This document shows positions 1 through 8,569 of a stretch of DNA of 34,368 nucleotides, in pieces. A model generated the notes under the pieces. It saw nothing but the letters and a program-made list of their open reading frames with translations. It was not told where the DNA came from and did no database searches. Source of the DNA: Spirochaetaceae bacterium (GTDB lineage Bacteria; Spirochaetota; Spirochaetia; B11-G9); contig WGCU01000099.1 in NCBI GenBank assembly GCA_015493635.1, forward strand, positions 1 to 34,368. The letters are read 5' to 3'. Position 1 is the first letter of the stretch, and each line of letters opens with the position of its first letter. The translations under genes were made by a program, and so were the position numbers.

Positions 1-102
1 CTTAATCCGGATGATTATCTTTTAAAGGTGTTTGAAAGAGCTCCGCTGATAAAAACTTCAGAAGAGTGGGAGAGCCTTTTGCCCTGGAGTATTGGGAATT
101 GA
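1..102 (+). CDS. IS66-family transposase, C-terminal fragment (cut by window edge)
   Basis: The first 33 codons are open from base 1 to a TGA at 100-102. The peptide has LNPDDYLLKVFERAP followed by EEWESLLPW. This is the usual C-terminal ending of IS66-family transposases: a 'LNP-x-x-YL...A' block, then 'W-x-x-LLPW'. Only the end of the gene is visible, so it cannot be said whether the element is intact. It lies 117 bp upstream of the mnmE start, so the element or its remnant borders the tRNA-modification operon. Confidence 0.75.
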   Translation, partial: LNPDDYLLKVFERAPLIKTSEEWESLLPWSIGN

Positions 103-120
103 CATTTTTGCTTCTTTTTT

Positions 121-149
121 TGTCAGGGTGTGGTTAAATTGACGGTTAC
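121..149. repeat. Candidate right terminal end of the IS66-like element
   Basis: Shortly after the transposase stop, the plus strand ends in GACGGTTAC at 141-149. Read on the other strand it begins GTAACCGTC. IS66-family elements typically begin with GTAA and carry their terminal inverted repeat a short distance after the transposase stop. The matching left end and the 8-bp target duplication would lie outside the window, so this is inference from position and the GTAA start. Confidence 0.35.
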
Positions 150-218
150 TTGAAATTTGTATCCCGGCCTGATAAAACCTTTATGTGTAAGTATACCCTG
201 AAAGTAGTGAAGGAGTCT

Positions 219-1583
219 ATGATAGACCATTTTTATGATACCGGTGATTCCATTGCCGCCCTGGCAACCCCCTGGGGGGAAAGTGCTCTCGCTGTAATAC
301 GGACAAGCGGAGATAACTGTGTTTCGCTGTTTTCTACGGTATTCTCACGTTCTGAGGCTGTCCGTGATGCTGACGGGTTTACCATGCACTTTGGATATAT
401 CCTGGACCCGGAAACGGGGAAACGTATCGATCAGATAACAGCAGCAGTGTACCGGGCTCCTCGAAGTTATACCGGACAGGACAGCGTTGAGATTTTCTGT
501 CACGGGTCTCTGCCCGGGATTCAGTCAATCATGAAGGTTTTAAAAAAGCACGGCTTTCGGGATGCGGCTCCCGGTGAGTTTACCATGCGTGCTTTTTTAA
601 ATGGAAAGATGGATCTGAGTCAGGCTGAGGCAGTTGCTGAAATTGTAGAGGCTAAATCGTACCATGCCCATACTCTTGCCCTGAACCGGCTTTCCGGCGG
701 GGTTTTTAAAAGAATTGACAAGGTTAAACACCGTCTTTTAAACTTTATGAGTTCCGTGGAGGTACAGCTTGATTATCCTGATGATGAGATAGGAGGTGAT
801 ACCCTTCTTCCTTCCTCCCCGGTTCTGGAAGCGCAGGAGGAATTAAAAACACTCCTGGATAGTTATGCTGTCGGCAGATTATACCGGGAGGGTATTACCG
901 TTGCTCTTGCCGGCGGAACAAACGCGGGTAAATCATCGTTGTTTAACCTTTTTTTGAGAGAAGACCGTTCCATCGTATCGGAAATTGACGGTACGACCAG
1001 GGATTATATTGAAAGTTGGATAACCCTGCAGGGAATCCCCCTACGGCTTTTTGATACAGCGGGGCTGCGTGAAGCACGGCACCCTGTAGAGAAAGAAGGG
1101 ATAAAGCGCAGTTCAAAAATAATTTCAGAGGCAGCGGTGGTTCTCTATGTTATTGACGGGGAGAAGGGCCTTTCAGATGAGGAGGAAGAGAAGACTGCCC
1201 AGTACCGGAAAGACAGAAGATATCTTTTTCTGTGGAATAAGGTTGATGGAAATGTGAAAGCTGCCCCCTTATGGGCATTGCCGGTAAGCGCCGTAACGGG
1301 GGAGGGGTTTCCTGAGTTGGAGAAGCAGCTGGCGGCACGTATTATCGGTGAAAAACTCCCGACAGACGGTGTTATGATTGATTCGCTGCGGCAGAAGGAG
1401 CTTCTTGAGAAGGCATACATTGCTTTAGGAGAAGTAGAAAGGGGGATGGCTTCCGGCGTTTCTCTGGATGGTGTTGCTGTGGATCTTAAAGATGCCTTGG
1501 ATGCTCTCGGAGAGATAACCGGTGAGGTTACCTCCCGGGATATTCTTGATACCATCTTCTCAGGATTCTGTGTGGGGAAGTGA
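219..1583 (+). CDS. mnmE: tRNA-modification GTPase MnmE (TrmE)
   Basis: MnmE works with MnmG to install the (carboxymethyl)aminomethyl group on wobble uridine 34 of tRNAs, using a methylene-tetrahydrofolate-derived carbon and GTP hydrolysis. The 454-aa product has the N-terminal folate-binding region (about residues 1-125) and a G domain inserted in a helical domain. G-domain motifs are G1 GGTNAGKS (232-239), G2 GTTRD (258-262), G3 DTAGL (279-283) and G4 NKVD (340-343). The protein ends in FCVGK, matching the conserved C-terminal Cys motif. The ATG at 219 was chosen because family homology begins there and AAGGAG lies at 210-215, although the spacing is short. A TTG at 150 in the same frame would add 23 unrelated residues at the edge of the IS-like sequence. 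It is followed after 1 bp by mnmG. Confidence 0.97.
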   Translation: MIDHFYDTGDSIAALATPWGESALAVIRTSGDNCVSLFSTVFSRSEAVRDADGFTMHFGYILDPETGKRIDQITAAVYRAPRSYTGQDSVEIFCHGSLPGIQSIMKVLKKHGFRDAAPGEFTMRAFLNGKMDLSQAEAVAEIVEAKSYHAHTLALNRLSGGVFKRIDKVKHRLLNFMSSVEVQLDYPDDEIGGDTLLPSSPVLEAQEELKTLLDSYAVGRLYREGITVALAGGTNAGKSSLFNLFLREDRSIVSEIDGTTRDYIESWITLQGIPLRLFDTAGLREARHPVEKEGIKRSSKIISEAAVVLYVIDGEKGLSDEEEEKTAQYRKDRRYLFLWNKVDGNVKAAPLWALPVSAVTGEGFPELEKQLAARIIGEKLPTDGVMIDSLRQKELLEKAYIALGEVERGMASGVSLDGVAVDLKDALDALGEITGEVTSRDILDTIFSGFCVGK

Positions 1584-1584
1584 T

Positions 1585-3435
1585 ATGGATTTTGATACAA
1601 TAGTAATCGGCGGCGGTCACGCGGGAATTGAGGCCTCTCTGGCTTCGGCCCGCCTTGGGTCGAAAACCCTCCTTATAACCCAGAGCCTTGATGCGATTGG
1701 ACGCCTGTCGTGTAACCCGGCGGTGGGAGGACTTTCCAAGGGGAACATTGTCCGGGAGGTTGATGCTCTCGGTGGTGAGATGGCAAAACTTATCGATGCT
1801 ACCATGATCCAGTTCCGTATTTTAAACCGCAGGAAGGGTCCTGCTGTTCAGGCTCCCCGGGCACAGGCGGATAAATTTTCCTACAGCAGGTTAGCAAAAG
1901 AGACCCTGGAATCGCAAAGAAACCTCAGCCTTTTTCAGGATACGGTTGTTGATTTTATTGTAACTGCTTCCGGGACGAAAATAGAAGGTGTTGTAACTGA
2001 ACGGGGAAATACCTTTACCGCGAAGACAGTTGTTCTGACAACCGGGACCTTCATGGAAGGAAAGATCTTTATCGGTGAGTATCAGGCTTCTTCCGGCCGG
2101 CTGGGGGAACCCGCGGCAGTCGGACTGGGAACAAACTTGAGAAAAAGAGGGTTTGTCCTGGGACGGATGAAGACAGGTACCCCTGCCAGGGTTGCCCGGT
2201 GGTCTCTGGATTTTAACAAGATGGAAATTCAGGAGGGGGACCGCGAGATGCTGCCCTTCTCATTTTCCCATAAAACGGTAGACCGTCCCTCCGTTCCCTG
2301 CTATATAACCTTTACCAATCCAGGGACACATGCTGTTATCAATACAAATATGCTCCGCTCACCGCTGTACGGCGGCGATATTGTAGGTAAAGGCCCCCGT
2401 TACTGCCCCTCCCTGGAGGATAAGGTTGTGCGGTTTCCTGACCGGGACCGGCATCAGATATTTGTTGAGCCCGAGGGCCTCGGCAGTGAGGAAATGTACC
2501 TGAACGGTATATCATCATCTCTTCCCGAGGACGTGCAGGCCGATTTTCTCCGCACCATACCGGGGCTGGAAAACGTTGTTATCATGCGGCCCGCCTATGC
2601 TGTGGAGTACGATTATATGGACCCCACTCAGCTCTACCCCTCCCTTGAGACCAAAAGAATAGCGGGCCTTTTTGTAGCGGGCCAGACCAACGGAACCTCA
2701 GGTTATGAGGAAGCCGCCTGCCAGGGGCTTATTGCCGGAATAAACGCGGCACGCAAGCTCCGGGATAAGGATCCGTTGATACTTTCCCGGGCCGAAAGTT
2801 ACACAGGGGTTCTTATTGATGATTTAGTAACCCTCGGGACGGAGGAACCGTACCGGATGTTTACCTCCCGGGCGGAGTACCGGCTGAATCTGCGGCACGA
2901 TTCAGCGGATATCAGACTCCTTCCCATCGGTCACCGGATTGGACTTCAGAGTGATGAAAGTATGGAGCGGCTGCAGGAAAAAATAACGGGGATTGAAGAA
3001 ATCAGGGAGCTTCTGGCAGAAAGAAGACTGAAAGAGAATGATCTGAATTTGATGCCGGAGAACTTTACTCCTCATCTCGGAAAGACATTCAGTCAGATTC
3101 TCAAAAACCCGGATGTGAGAATGGGAGATTTTTTTCCTCTTGAGAAACGCCTTGAACACTACCCGAAGGAATGGATTACCCACGCTGAACTTGATATTAC
3201 GTACGAGGGATACATCAAACGCCAGGAAAAACAGGTTCATAGATTTAAACGGATGGAGAAGGTGAAAATTCCCTTTGATTTTGACTATGATCTTATTGAC
3301 GGAATTTCAGCTGAATCAAGAGAGAAATTGAAAAGGATCAAACCCCTTTCTCTTGGTCAGGCTTCCCGAATATCCGGTGTCCGCACTTCTGATATTGCGG
3401 TTCTTATGGTTATCCTGGGACGGAAAAGCAGCTGA
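1585..3435 (+). CDS. mnmG: tRNA uridine-5-carboxymethylaminomethyl modification enzyme MnmG (GidA)
   Basis: This is the FAD-dependent partner of MnmE in wobble U34 modification. The 616-aa protein is close to the family's usual size. It starts [14 protein letters not shown], with the Rossmann dinucleotide-binding GGGHAG at residues 9-14. The family signature around [11 protein letters not shown] is near residue 270, and the C-terminal helical MnmE/tRNA-binding domain ends in an [15 protein letters not shown]-type segment. The ATG at 1585 lies 1 bp after the mnmE stop with GGGGAAG upstream at 1574-1580. A longer in-frame reading from 1522 would overlap mnmE and lacks homology. It overlaps rsmG by one base (TGATG), so the three genes are probably translationally coupled. 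Confidence 0.97.
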   Translation: MDFDTIVIGGGHAGIEASLASARLGSKTLLITQSLDAIGRLSCNPAVGGLSKGNIVREVDALGGEMAKLIDATMIQFRILNRRKGPAVQAPRAQADKFSYSRLAKETLESQRNLSLFQDTVVDFIVTASGTKIEGVVTERGNTFTAKTVVLTTGTFMEGKIFIGEYQASSGRLGEPAAVGLGTNLRKRGFVLGRMKTGTPARVARWSLDFNKMEIQEGDREMLPFSFSHKTVDRPSVPCYITFTNPGTHAVINTNMLRSPLYGGDIVGKGPRYCPSLEDKVVRFPDRDRHQIFVEPEGLGSEEMYLNGISSSLPEDVQADFLRTIPGLENVVIMRPAYAVEYDYMDPTQLYPSLETKRIAGLFVAGQTNGTSGYEEAACQGLIAGINAARKLRDKDPLILSRAESYTGVLIDDLVTLGTEEPYRMFTSRAEYRLNLRHDSADIRLLPIGHRIGLQSDESMERLQEKITGIEEIRELLAERRLKENDLNLMPENFTPHLGKTFSQILKNPDVRMGDFFPLEKRLEHYPKEWITHAELDITYEGYIKRQEKQVHRFKRMEKVKIPFDFDYDLIDGISAESREKLKRIKPLSLGQASRISGVRTSDIAVLMVILGRKSS

Positions 3436-4070
3436 TGGATGTACCGGGATTTTTAAAACAAGGACTGGATGCAATAGGAATAGACTATACCGATTCCGAT
3501 GTTACGCTGCTTGAAACATATATACGCGAGATAACAGTGTGGAATAAAACCCATGGACTTGTTAAGGCGGAAGGGAGAGACTTAATCATCAGGCATATCT
3601 TTGATTCTCTTGCCCCTCTTCCGCTGCTGCAGCAGATGAATTTTACGACAGTGGTCGATGCTGGTTCAGGAGCGGGGCTTCCCGGAATACCCCTTGCTGT
3701 TTTCTTGAAAGATAAAAAAATGACACTTATAGAACGCTCCGCCAAACGTTCAGGATTTTTGCTTAATGCGGTCAGTATTCTGTATCTTCGTGGCAGGGTT
3801 TCACTGTGTGAAGCACCGGTAGAAAAGGTAACAGAACGTTTTGATGTTGTTGTTTTTAGAGCCTTCAGACAGTTTGAAGAGTTCTACAAACCGCTGATGA
3901 ATCTTCTCCATACCGGCGGGGTTCTTTTTGCGTACAAAGGGAAAAAAGAAACCATCCTTCGGGAAATAAAGACAATTCAGAACGGTACCGATGCAGAAAT
4001 AATAAAAATAACCGTACCGTTTCTGGAAAATGAACGTCACATTCTTAAATTACGGAAGAGTCATCAATAG
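3435..4070 (+). CDS. rsmG: 16S rRNA (guanine-527-N7)-methyltransferase RsmG (GidB)
   Basis: RsmG is a SAM-dependent methyltransferase that modifies G527 of 16S rRNA in the 530 loop. The 211-aa product shows the family's N-terminal helical segment with WNKTHGLVK (residues 36-44), the RHIFDSLA block (53-60) and the SAM-binding VDAGSGAGLPGIPLA loop (74-88). It forms an operon with mnmE and mnmG, a common bacterial arrangement. It starts inside the mnmG stop (TGATG). Its last 26 bases overlap the 3' end of the convergent TPR gene, and no rho-independent terminator is visible between them. Confidence 0.95.
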   Translation: MDVPGFLKQGLDAIGIDYTDSDVTLLETYIREITVWNKTHGLVKAEGRDLIIRHIFDSLAPLPLLQQMNFTTVVDAGSGAGLPGIPLAVFLKDKKMTLIERSAKRSGFLLNAVSILYLRGRVSLCEAPVEKVTERFDVVVFRAFRQFEEFYKPLMNLLHTGGVLFAYKGKKETILREIKTIQNGTDAEIIKITVPFLENERHILKLRKSHQ

Positions 4071-5424
4071 AATTGAGTTTTTTTACCAGTTCGGACTTTT
4101 CAACGAGATCAATAAGCCGCGCTTCCACAAACTGACGGGCTCCTTCGGTAAAGTCTCCCGCCGTTAAGCAGTATGCCCTGCCGGCTCGAACCTCTTTACT
4201 CTTCGCGTACAGGTCCCTTAGTATAAGTTCACCGATCTGCCCGGTGGAACGGATGTACCGGAACAGAATGATATCCTCCCATTTCCTGGTGCTTACCTCT
4301 GCAAGAATATCAGCATAGTCTTTCTTGCGGACGGAAATATCGGTAATTTTAATCCGTGCTCCCGGAAAAAAGGTGGCAGAGAGCCGTCTGCAGAGGGTAA
4401 CAAAATCAGACGTCGGAGCTATAAGGTACGTCTGAAGATTCTTGTTGGAATTCAGTTCCTCGTATTTTTTTATGAGGGCTTTTACATCTTTGTAGTCCGG
4501 TGTCTCTTTCCGTATTTCTTTTAGATAGGCCAGAGCGCGGGAAATATTCTGTAAATGTATGTAGGTTACAGCCAGCCGGTACTGGAGTTCCCGTTTTAAA
4601 TCACTTTTAATATTCTCATGTTTTAAACCAATTTCATAGTCCATAACAGCTTTCTCATACTGGTTTTTTTCACTATGAATGGACCCGGAGAATAGTGCTG
4701 CGTGGGGGCCGATCTCGGGATCCGGCCGGAGATGAAGAAAAATCTTGAGCGCCTGATTTTCCTGTCCTACTTTACGGTAACTCTGAGCCAGGTAGAACAG
4801 TGCTTCTTTGTCTGTCGGATCAGCTTCTATAACCTTTCTCAGGAGCAACGCCGCTTCCTTCATTTTGCCTAGTTTAAAAAGGCTCTGCCCCAGATATTTA
4901 GAACACTCGGGATGATCGGGGTTTTGTTTTCGGGCCTTAATGAGGAGTGAAGCTGCTTTTTCAAACTGTTTCCGCTTGAATTCAAGAACTCCAAGGTTAA
5001 AATCAACATCAAAAACATCCTGTTTCATACCCCTGCAGATCATGAGAGCACGATACGCATCATTGATTCTGCCAAGTTTTAACGCACAGAGAGCGTATCT
5101 TAAGGTTATATCAAACTCATCAAGTTCAGAGTCCGTTGCGCAAAGGTCGATAAGCATCCCGTAAGATCGGAAAGCCTTTTCAAACTGTCCCTCGCTGAAA
5201 GTGTGGTCGGCAACGGTTTTTAATGCCTGTCCGTCTTTCGGATTCTGAGACAGCCTTTTGTTGGCTTCTTTTAGTAGTACAGACGTTGATTGCGCGCGTT
5301 TTTTTCGCTTTTTTCTGCCCTCTCCGGAATCTTCCTTATTTCTTTGGGAGAACATGACGAAAATAAAAAGGGCGCCTATGGTAATAACACCGACAGGTAT
5401 CAGAATGAGGTAAAGTGAGTCCAT
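4045..5424 (-). CDS. Membrane-anchored TPR protein with Mrr-like (restriction-endonuclease fold) C-terminus
   Basis: This 459-aa protein begins MDSLYLILIPVGVITIGALF, a single N-terminal transmembrane anchor (about residues 3-24) followed by a very basic stretch (RKKRKKR). Residues about 45-330 are a run of tetratricopeptide repeats with the typical A-x-x-x-Y/F-G-x-A pattern. The last ~110 residues (WEDIILFRYIRSTGQIGE ... GRAYCLTAGDFTEGAR ... LIDLVEKSEL) resemble the Mrr_cat nuclease-like fold, including the 'ITT-x-x-F-T-x-x-A-x-x-A...LID-x-x-x-L' ending. The usual (D/E/Q)-x-K catalytic lysine is not evident, so it may be a non-catalytic binding domain. The ATG at 5424 was chosen over a longer reading to 5601, which would cover the intergenic region and the divergent gene. 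No Shine-Dalgarno sequence is visible (see its promoter). Function is not established. Confidence 0.8.
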   Translation of the reverse strand: MDSLYLILIPVGVITIGALFIFVMFSQRNKEDSGEGRKKRKKRAQSTSVLLKEANKRLSQNPKDGQALKTVADHTFSEGQFEKAFRSYGMLIDLCATDSELDEFDITLRYALCALKLGRINDAYRALMICRGMKQDVFDVDFNLGVLEFKRKQFEKAASLLIKARKQNPDHPECSKYLGQSLFKLGKMKEAALLLRKVIEADPTDKEALFYLAQSYRKVGQENQALKIFLHLRPDPEIGPHAALFSGSIHSEKNQYEKAVMDYEIGLKHENIKSDLKRELQYRLAVTYIHLQNISRALAYLKEIRKETPDYKDVKALIKKYEELNSNKNLQTYLIAPTSDFVTLCRRLSATFFPGARIKITDISVRKKDYADILAEVSTRKWEDIILFRYIRSTGQIGELILRDLYAKSKEVRAGRAYCLTAGDFTEGARQFVEARLIDLVEKSELVKKLNSIDDSSVI

Positions 5425-5430
5425 AGGGCA

Positions 5431-5459
5431 ATTATGAAGGACTATTAAAGGGAAGTCAA
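5431..5459 (-). promoter_or_regulatory. Sigma-70-type promoter of the TPR gene, predicting a leaderless mRNA
   Basis: On the minus strand, TTGACT (5459-5454) and CATAAT (5436-5431) are separated by exactly 17 bp. The ATG starts 6 bp after the -10 box. Transcription would therefore begin at or next to the start codon, which agrees with the absence of a ribosome-binding site. Confidence 0.55.
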
Positions 5460-5483
5460 TAAATAAAATATGTTGACAAAGTA

Positions 5484-5489
5484 TATAAT
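5484..5489 (+). promoter_or_regulatory. Candidate -10 box (TATAAT) for the DnaK-SBD/LysM gene
   Basis: A perfect TATAAT lies 38 bp upstream of the TTG start at 5528, in the 103-bp divergent gap. Its -35 region (about 5461-5467) is only A-rich. A TTGACA at 5473-5478 is too close (5 bp) to pair with it. The -10 assignment is therefore tentative. Confidence 0.3.
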
Positions 5490-5527
5490 GGGAATTAGTC
5501 TTAATGATATAGAAGGATGGTAATGCT

Positions 5528-6493
5528 TTGAGTGAAGAAAAGATTGGTATTAAGATTGCTGACGGTACATATTTCCCCGTTTTAGAGGAGAATTCTTCCA
5601 AAAGAAAGCGGCTGATTCTTACAACAGTGAATGATAATCAGTCAAATGTACAGATTGACCTGTATAAAGGGGAAGGGGATGAGTTTTTAAATCCTTCCTA
5701 CGTAGGAAGCTTAACGATTGACAGCATAGCTCCCGTGGAAAAAGGTACTCCTGAAATAGAATTAAAAATTGGTATGAATGACGAAAATGTTCTTGATGCA
5801 GTCGCGAAAGATCTGGCATCGGGGACAGAAGAGTCCCTCAGTGTCAGTGTTGCGTCATTACCGGATGAAAGTACGTATGATGTACCTGAGTTTTCTTTAG
5901 ATGAAGATTTTGATGAAGATGAGAATCTTGATGAGAGTCTTTCCCTTGATGAAGAGGATTTTGATGAGGATCTTTCCGCCGGTGAATATAGTGATAAACA
6001 TATTGGAGAACAGGAAATTCCTGATAATGAAGAATTTGATCATGTGGAAACTGACCGGATACAGGATAAACAGAAGCGCCGGTTTCATCCTGTATTAACT
6101 GCTCTTCTTGTCCTGGTCTCCCTTCTCCTGTTAGCAGGTCTTGTCTATTTTCTCTACAACAGTTTTTCCGGAAAGGAGGCTCCTTCCCTCCAGGCTGAGA
6201 AAAAAGGCACCACTCCGGCAATAACCGCTCCTCCTGCACCGCAGAAGAAGGCGCCTGTAACAGCAGCAGCTCCTGCAGCGGCCGTAAAAACTCCCGTAGT
6301 GTCGGAAGCAAAAAAAACTGATGTAAATGACAAAGGGGTATGGTACAGAATACGCTGGGGTGATACACTCTGGGGCATATCATACTCTTTTTACAGTTCA
6401 CCGAAGTTATATGCTAAAATTGCCAAAGAGAATAAAATTAAAAACCCTGATCTTATTTTTGCTGAAACAAAGATATTTATACCGAAGGAATAG
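5528..6493 (+). CDS. DnaK substrate-binding-domain-like / transmembrane / LysM fusion protein
   Basis: The protein has 321 aa. Residues about 15-110 read like the beta-sandwich peptide-binding domain of Hsp70/DnaK: VNDNQSNVQIDLYKGEG, then VGSLTIDSIAPVEKGTPEIEL, then LDAVAKDLASGTEESLSV. These match DnaK's 'ADNQ-x-x-V-x-I-x-x-x-QGE', 'LG-x-F-x-L-x-x-I-x-PAPRG-x-P-x-IEV' and 'VSAKDK-x-TGKE' blocks. No ATPase domain is present. A strongly acidic linker (120-180), a basic patch, one transmembrane helix (about 189-210), an Ala/Pro/Lys linker and a C-terminal LysM domain (about 272-319, WYRIRWGDTLWGISYSFY) follow. The predicted topology is a cytoplasmic SBD with LysM in the periplasm binding peptidoglycan. 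The TTG start is supported by GAAGGA at 5512-5517 and by homology starting soon after. It is followed by a lytic transglycosylase and uppP, pointing to a cell-wall role. Confidence 0.8.
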   Translation: MSEEKIGIKIADGTYFPVLEENSSKRKRLILTTVNDNQSNVQIDLYKGEGDEFLNPSYVGSLTIDSIAPVEKGTPEIELKIGMNDENVLDAVAKDLASGTEESLSVSVASLPDESTYDVPEFSLDEDFDEDENLDESLSLDEEDFDEDLSAGEYSDKHIGEQEIPDNEEFDHVETDRIQDKQKRRFHPVLTALLVLVSLLLLAGLVYFLYNSFSGKEAPSLQAEKKGTTPAITAPPAPQKKAPVTAAAPAAAVKTPVVSEAKKTDVNDKGVWYRIRWGDTLWGISYSFYSSPKLYAKIAKENKIKNPDLIFAETKIFIPKE

Positions 6494-8567
6494 CCTTCTC
6501 TTTATTTTCTTCATTATTTCCCCCTCCTTTCATCTTTCTGCCCTTTCTCTTCTTCCCCCGTCTGAGAGTTTTTTTAAAGCGCTTATGCTGCAGAAACAAA
6601 GGTCTGCATCCCCGTCGGAAATAAACGGTTTACTCCGGCAGTCATCAATTTCTGCTCCGGAACCGATAAAAACAGAAGCCCGTACAGCTCTCCTTAAAAC
6701 GCTGGAAAAGGAAGGAGATGTTTCCTCCGCTCTTGTTCTTGGAGAGACTTTTTTGAAAAGCGGTTCACTTCCTGAAAAAATTGTTCCGGTCCTTGCGGGG
6801 ATACTGTACCGGCATGACCGCTATGAGGAGGTGTACCGGCTTTTAAGCAGAACCGGCTGCTTTGAAAATAGTGATCTTCTCCGCTACCGGGTTCTGGTAT
6901 GGGGACGATTGAAAAAGAAAGACTGGCACAAGGTATTTACCGGTTTTCTCATCACTTTTCCCGGAGACCGTTCCGGCAAGGGAAGATTCACCCGGATACA
7001 GGAAGAATGGATAAAGAACGGTCTCATTCAAAAGCTTACATCTGGAGAGAGATTACTCCTTTCGGTTAAAGTGCTGTCTGAGAGGAGAAACTATCATAAA
7101 GCAGGAGAAAGGGCTCTATCCTTTTTACGTATGGAAAAGAGCCTTGGAAAACCTTCCGGTCTTTTAACGCCGGCTGTTCTTGATGAATTGGTAAAAATAA
7201 CAGCCCGTTCCAGCAGTACAGGAGATATCCTTGACATATTTTCCGCACTTATTGCACGTGCGGAAAAGGGTTTTTATTCCCGGAAAATAACAGCACATCT
7301 TCTCTGGGGAGCAGGGTATCTATCAGAAAAAAGACATGCTTTTCATGCTGCCGCAGGTTTTTATAAAAGGGGTCTCGTGTATGCGGGTAATGTCTTTTAC
7401 GATAAACAGCTTTGGTACTGGTTTGCGGCAGAACTGCGGATCTCCTCCGTAAAGGCCCTTGGGTATGTGGATTTCCTGACAGAGAACTGGCACGATCCCG
7501 GATATTTTTCAGATATTCTTTCAGATTTTACGACAGTTCTTGTACGTAACAGCAGATGGAAAGATATTAATACACTTGTTATAAAGCTTCAGGGAAAGGC
7601 TGGAGGGGATGTTCTTTCCCGTCTTTCCTATCTGGCCGCCCGGGGAGCGGATAAGGGGTATTTCAGTGCTGATGATGCTGAAATATTGCACTGGTACGCT
7701 GCTGCTATACGTGAAGGCAGGGGCGTTGCTTCCGGGTTGTACTATAAAATTATGGCACAGGCCGCCTTACAGAAGCATAAAAACCCATCATCAGGAAAGG
7801 ATTTCAGGATTTTTATTTCTGATGACAGCTCAAAACCGCCAGCTTTCCGCGGGTACGATCAGCTTCTTGCCGGAGCAATGGAGTATGATCTTCCGGAATA
7901 CGGAAAGGAGGTTATTGATGAATACTCCAGCCGGTTTTCTCTTCCCGGGATCAGACTTTTTACCCGGTTTTTACAGGGAAAAGGTGATTATCTGGATTCC
8001 ATCCGGATTATGAGCCGGTATGCGGCGCTAAATGGCTACCGGGTTACGGGAGATGACGTTAAAATCCTGTATCCTCAGGGGTATCGTGATATAATTTCTG
8101 CTGTGCGGAAAAAGGAACATCTTCCTGTACCTGTTTTTACTGCGCTTATAAGGGAGGAGAGCCATTTTTCTTCAACCATCGTTTCCTCAGCAGGAGCAGT
8201 AGGCCTCAGTCAGCTTATGCCGTCAACGGCTGAAGATATTTCCCGGCGAATGGGGCTGGGAAAGGCTGACATTACCCGCCCGGATGTTAATGCGGCCCTT
8301 GGCGGGTGGTATCTGGGAAATCTTTTGGGAAGGACTGATACGGTTCTTGATGCTCTTTTTGCATACAACGGCGGTTTGACAAGGGTCCGCCGCTGGAAAA
8401 AGACATACGGAATGCTTCCTGAGGATCTGTTCCTGGAGGTTCTTCCCTACAAGGAAACGAGTCTGTATGGCCGTAAAGTCCTTGTATCAGCGGTTGTTTA
8501 CGGATATCTTTATTTTGGACTAGCACCTGGAAAGGTGATACATTTATTTATGGATAAGAGGTTTTAA
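6459..8567 (+). CDS. Soluble lytic murein transglycosylase (Slt70-like)
   Basis: It cleaves the MurNAc-GlcNAc bond of peptidoglycan, forming 1,6-anhydro ends, in the periplasm. The C-terminal SLT domain carries ALIREESHF (catalytic Glu about residue 567), AGAVGLSQLMPSTA and AYNGG, the three standard goose-lysozyme-fold motifs. The ~500 preceding residues are helical and TPR-like, resembling the Slt70 doughnut scaffold. The start is uncertain because no good ribosome-binding site is visible. TTG at 6459 gives a plausible signal peptide (KQRYLYRR then LLFIFFIISPSF). ATG at 6411 in the same frame would only add residues. All options overlap the LysM gene, suggesting translational coupling. The gene ends 2 bp before uppP. 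Confidence 0.88.
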   Translation: MLKQRYLYRRNSLLFIFFIISPSFHLSALSLLPPSESFFKALMLQKQRSASPSEINGLLRQSSISAPEPIKTEARTALLKTLEKEGDVSSALVLGETFLKSGSLPEKIVPVLAGILYRHDRYEEVYRLLSRTGCFENSDLLRYRVLVWGRLKKKDWHKVFTGFLITFPGDRSGKGRFTRIQEEWIKNGLIQKLTSGERLLLSVKVLSERRNYHKAGERALSFLRMEKSLGKPSGLLTPAVLDELVKITARSSSTGDILDIFSALIARAEKGFYSRKITAHLLWGAGYLSEKRHAFHAAAGFYKRGLVYAGNVFYDKQLWYWFAAELRISSVKALGYVDFLTENWHDPGYFSDILSDFTTVLVRNSRWKDINTLVIKLQGKAGGDVLSRLSYLAARGADKGYFSADDAEILHWYAAAIREGRGVASGLYYKIMAQAALQKHKNPSSGKDFRIFISDDSSKPPAFRGYDQLLAGAMEYDLPEYGKEVIDEYSSRFSLPGIRLFTRFLQGKGDYLDSIRIMSRYAALNGYRVTGDDVKILYPQGYRDIISAVRKKEHLPVPVFTALIREESHFSSTIVSSAGAVGLSQLMPSTAEDISRRMGLGKADITRPDVNAALGGWYLGNLLGRTDTVLDALFAYNGGLTRVRRWKKTYGMLPEDLFLEVLPYKETSLYGRKVLVSAVVYGYLYFGLAPGKVIHLFMDKRF

Positions 8568-8569
8568 TT

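Noticed and set aside
1145-1600. Minus-strand open frame opposite the end of mnmE
   Set aside because: It is opposite the conserved MnmE C-terminus and rich in Ser/Arg, as expected of a reverse-frame artefact.
5473-5489. TTGACA and TATAAT close together upstream of the LysM gene
   Set aside because: The boxes are only 5 bp apart, so they cannot be the -35 and -10 of one promoter. Only the TATAAT was kept as a weak candidate.
5844-6401. Minus-strand open frames rich in His/Gln opposite the LysM gene
   Set aside because: They mirror the Asp/Glu-rich acidic linker and lack start signals.
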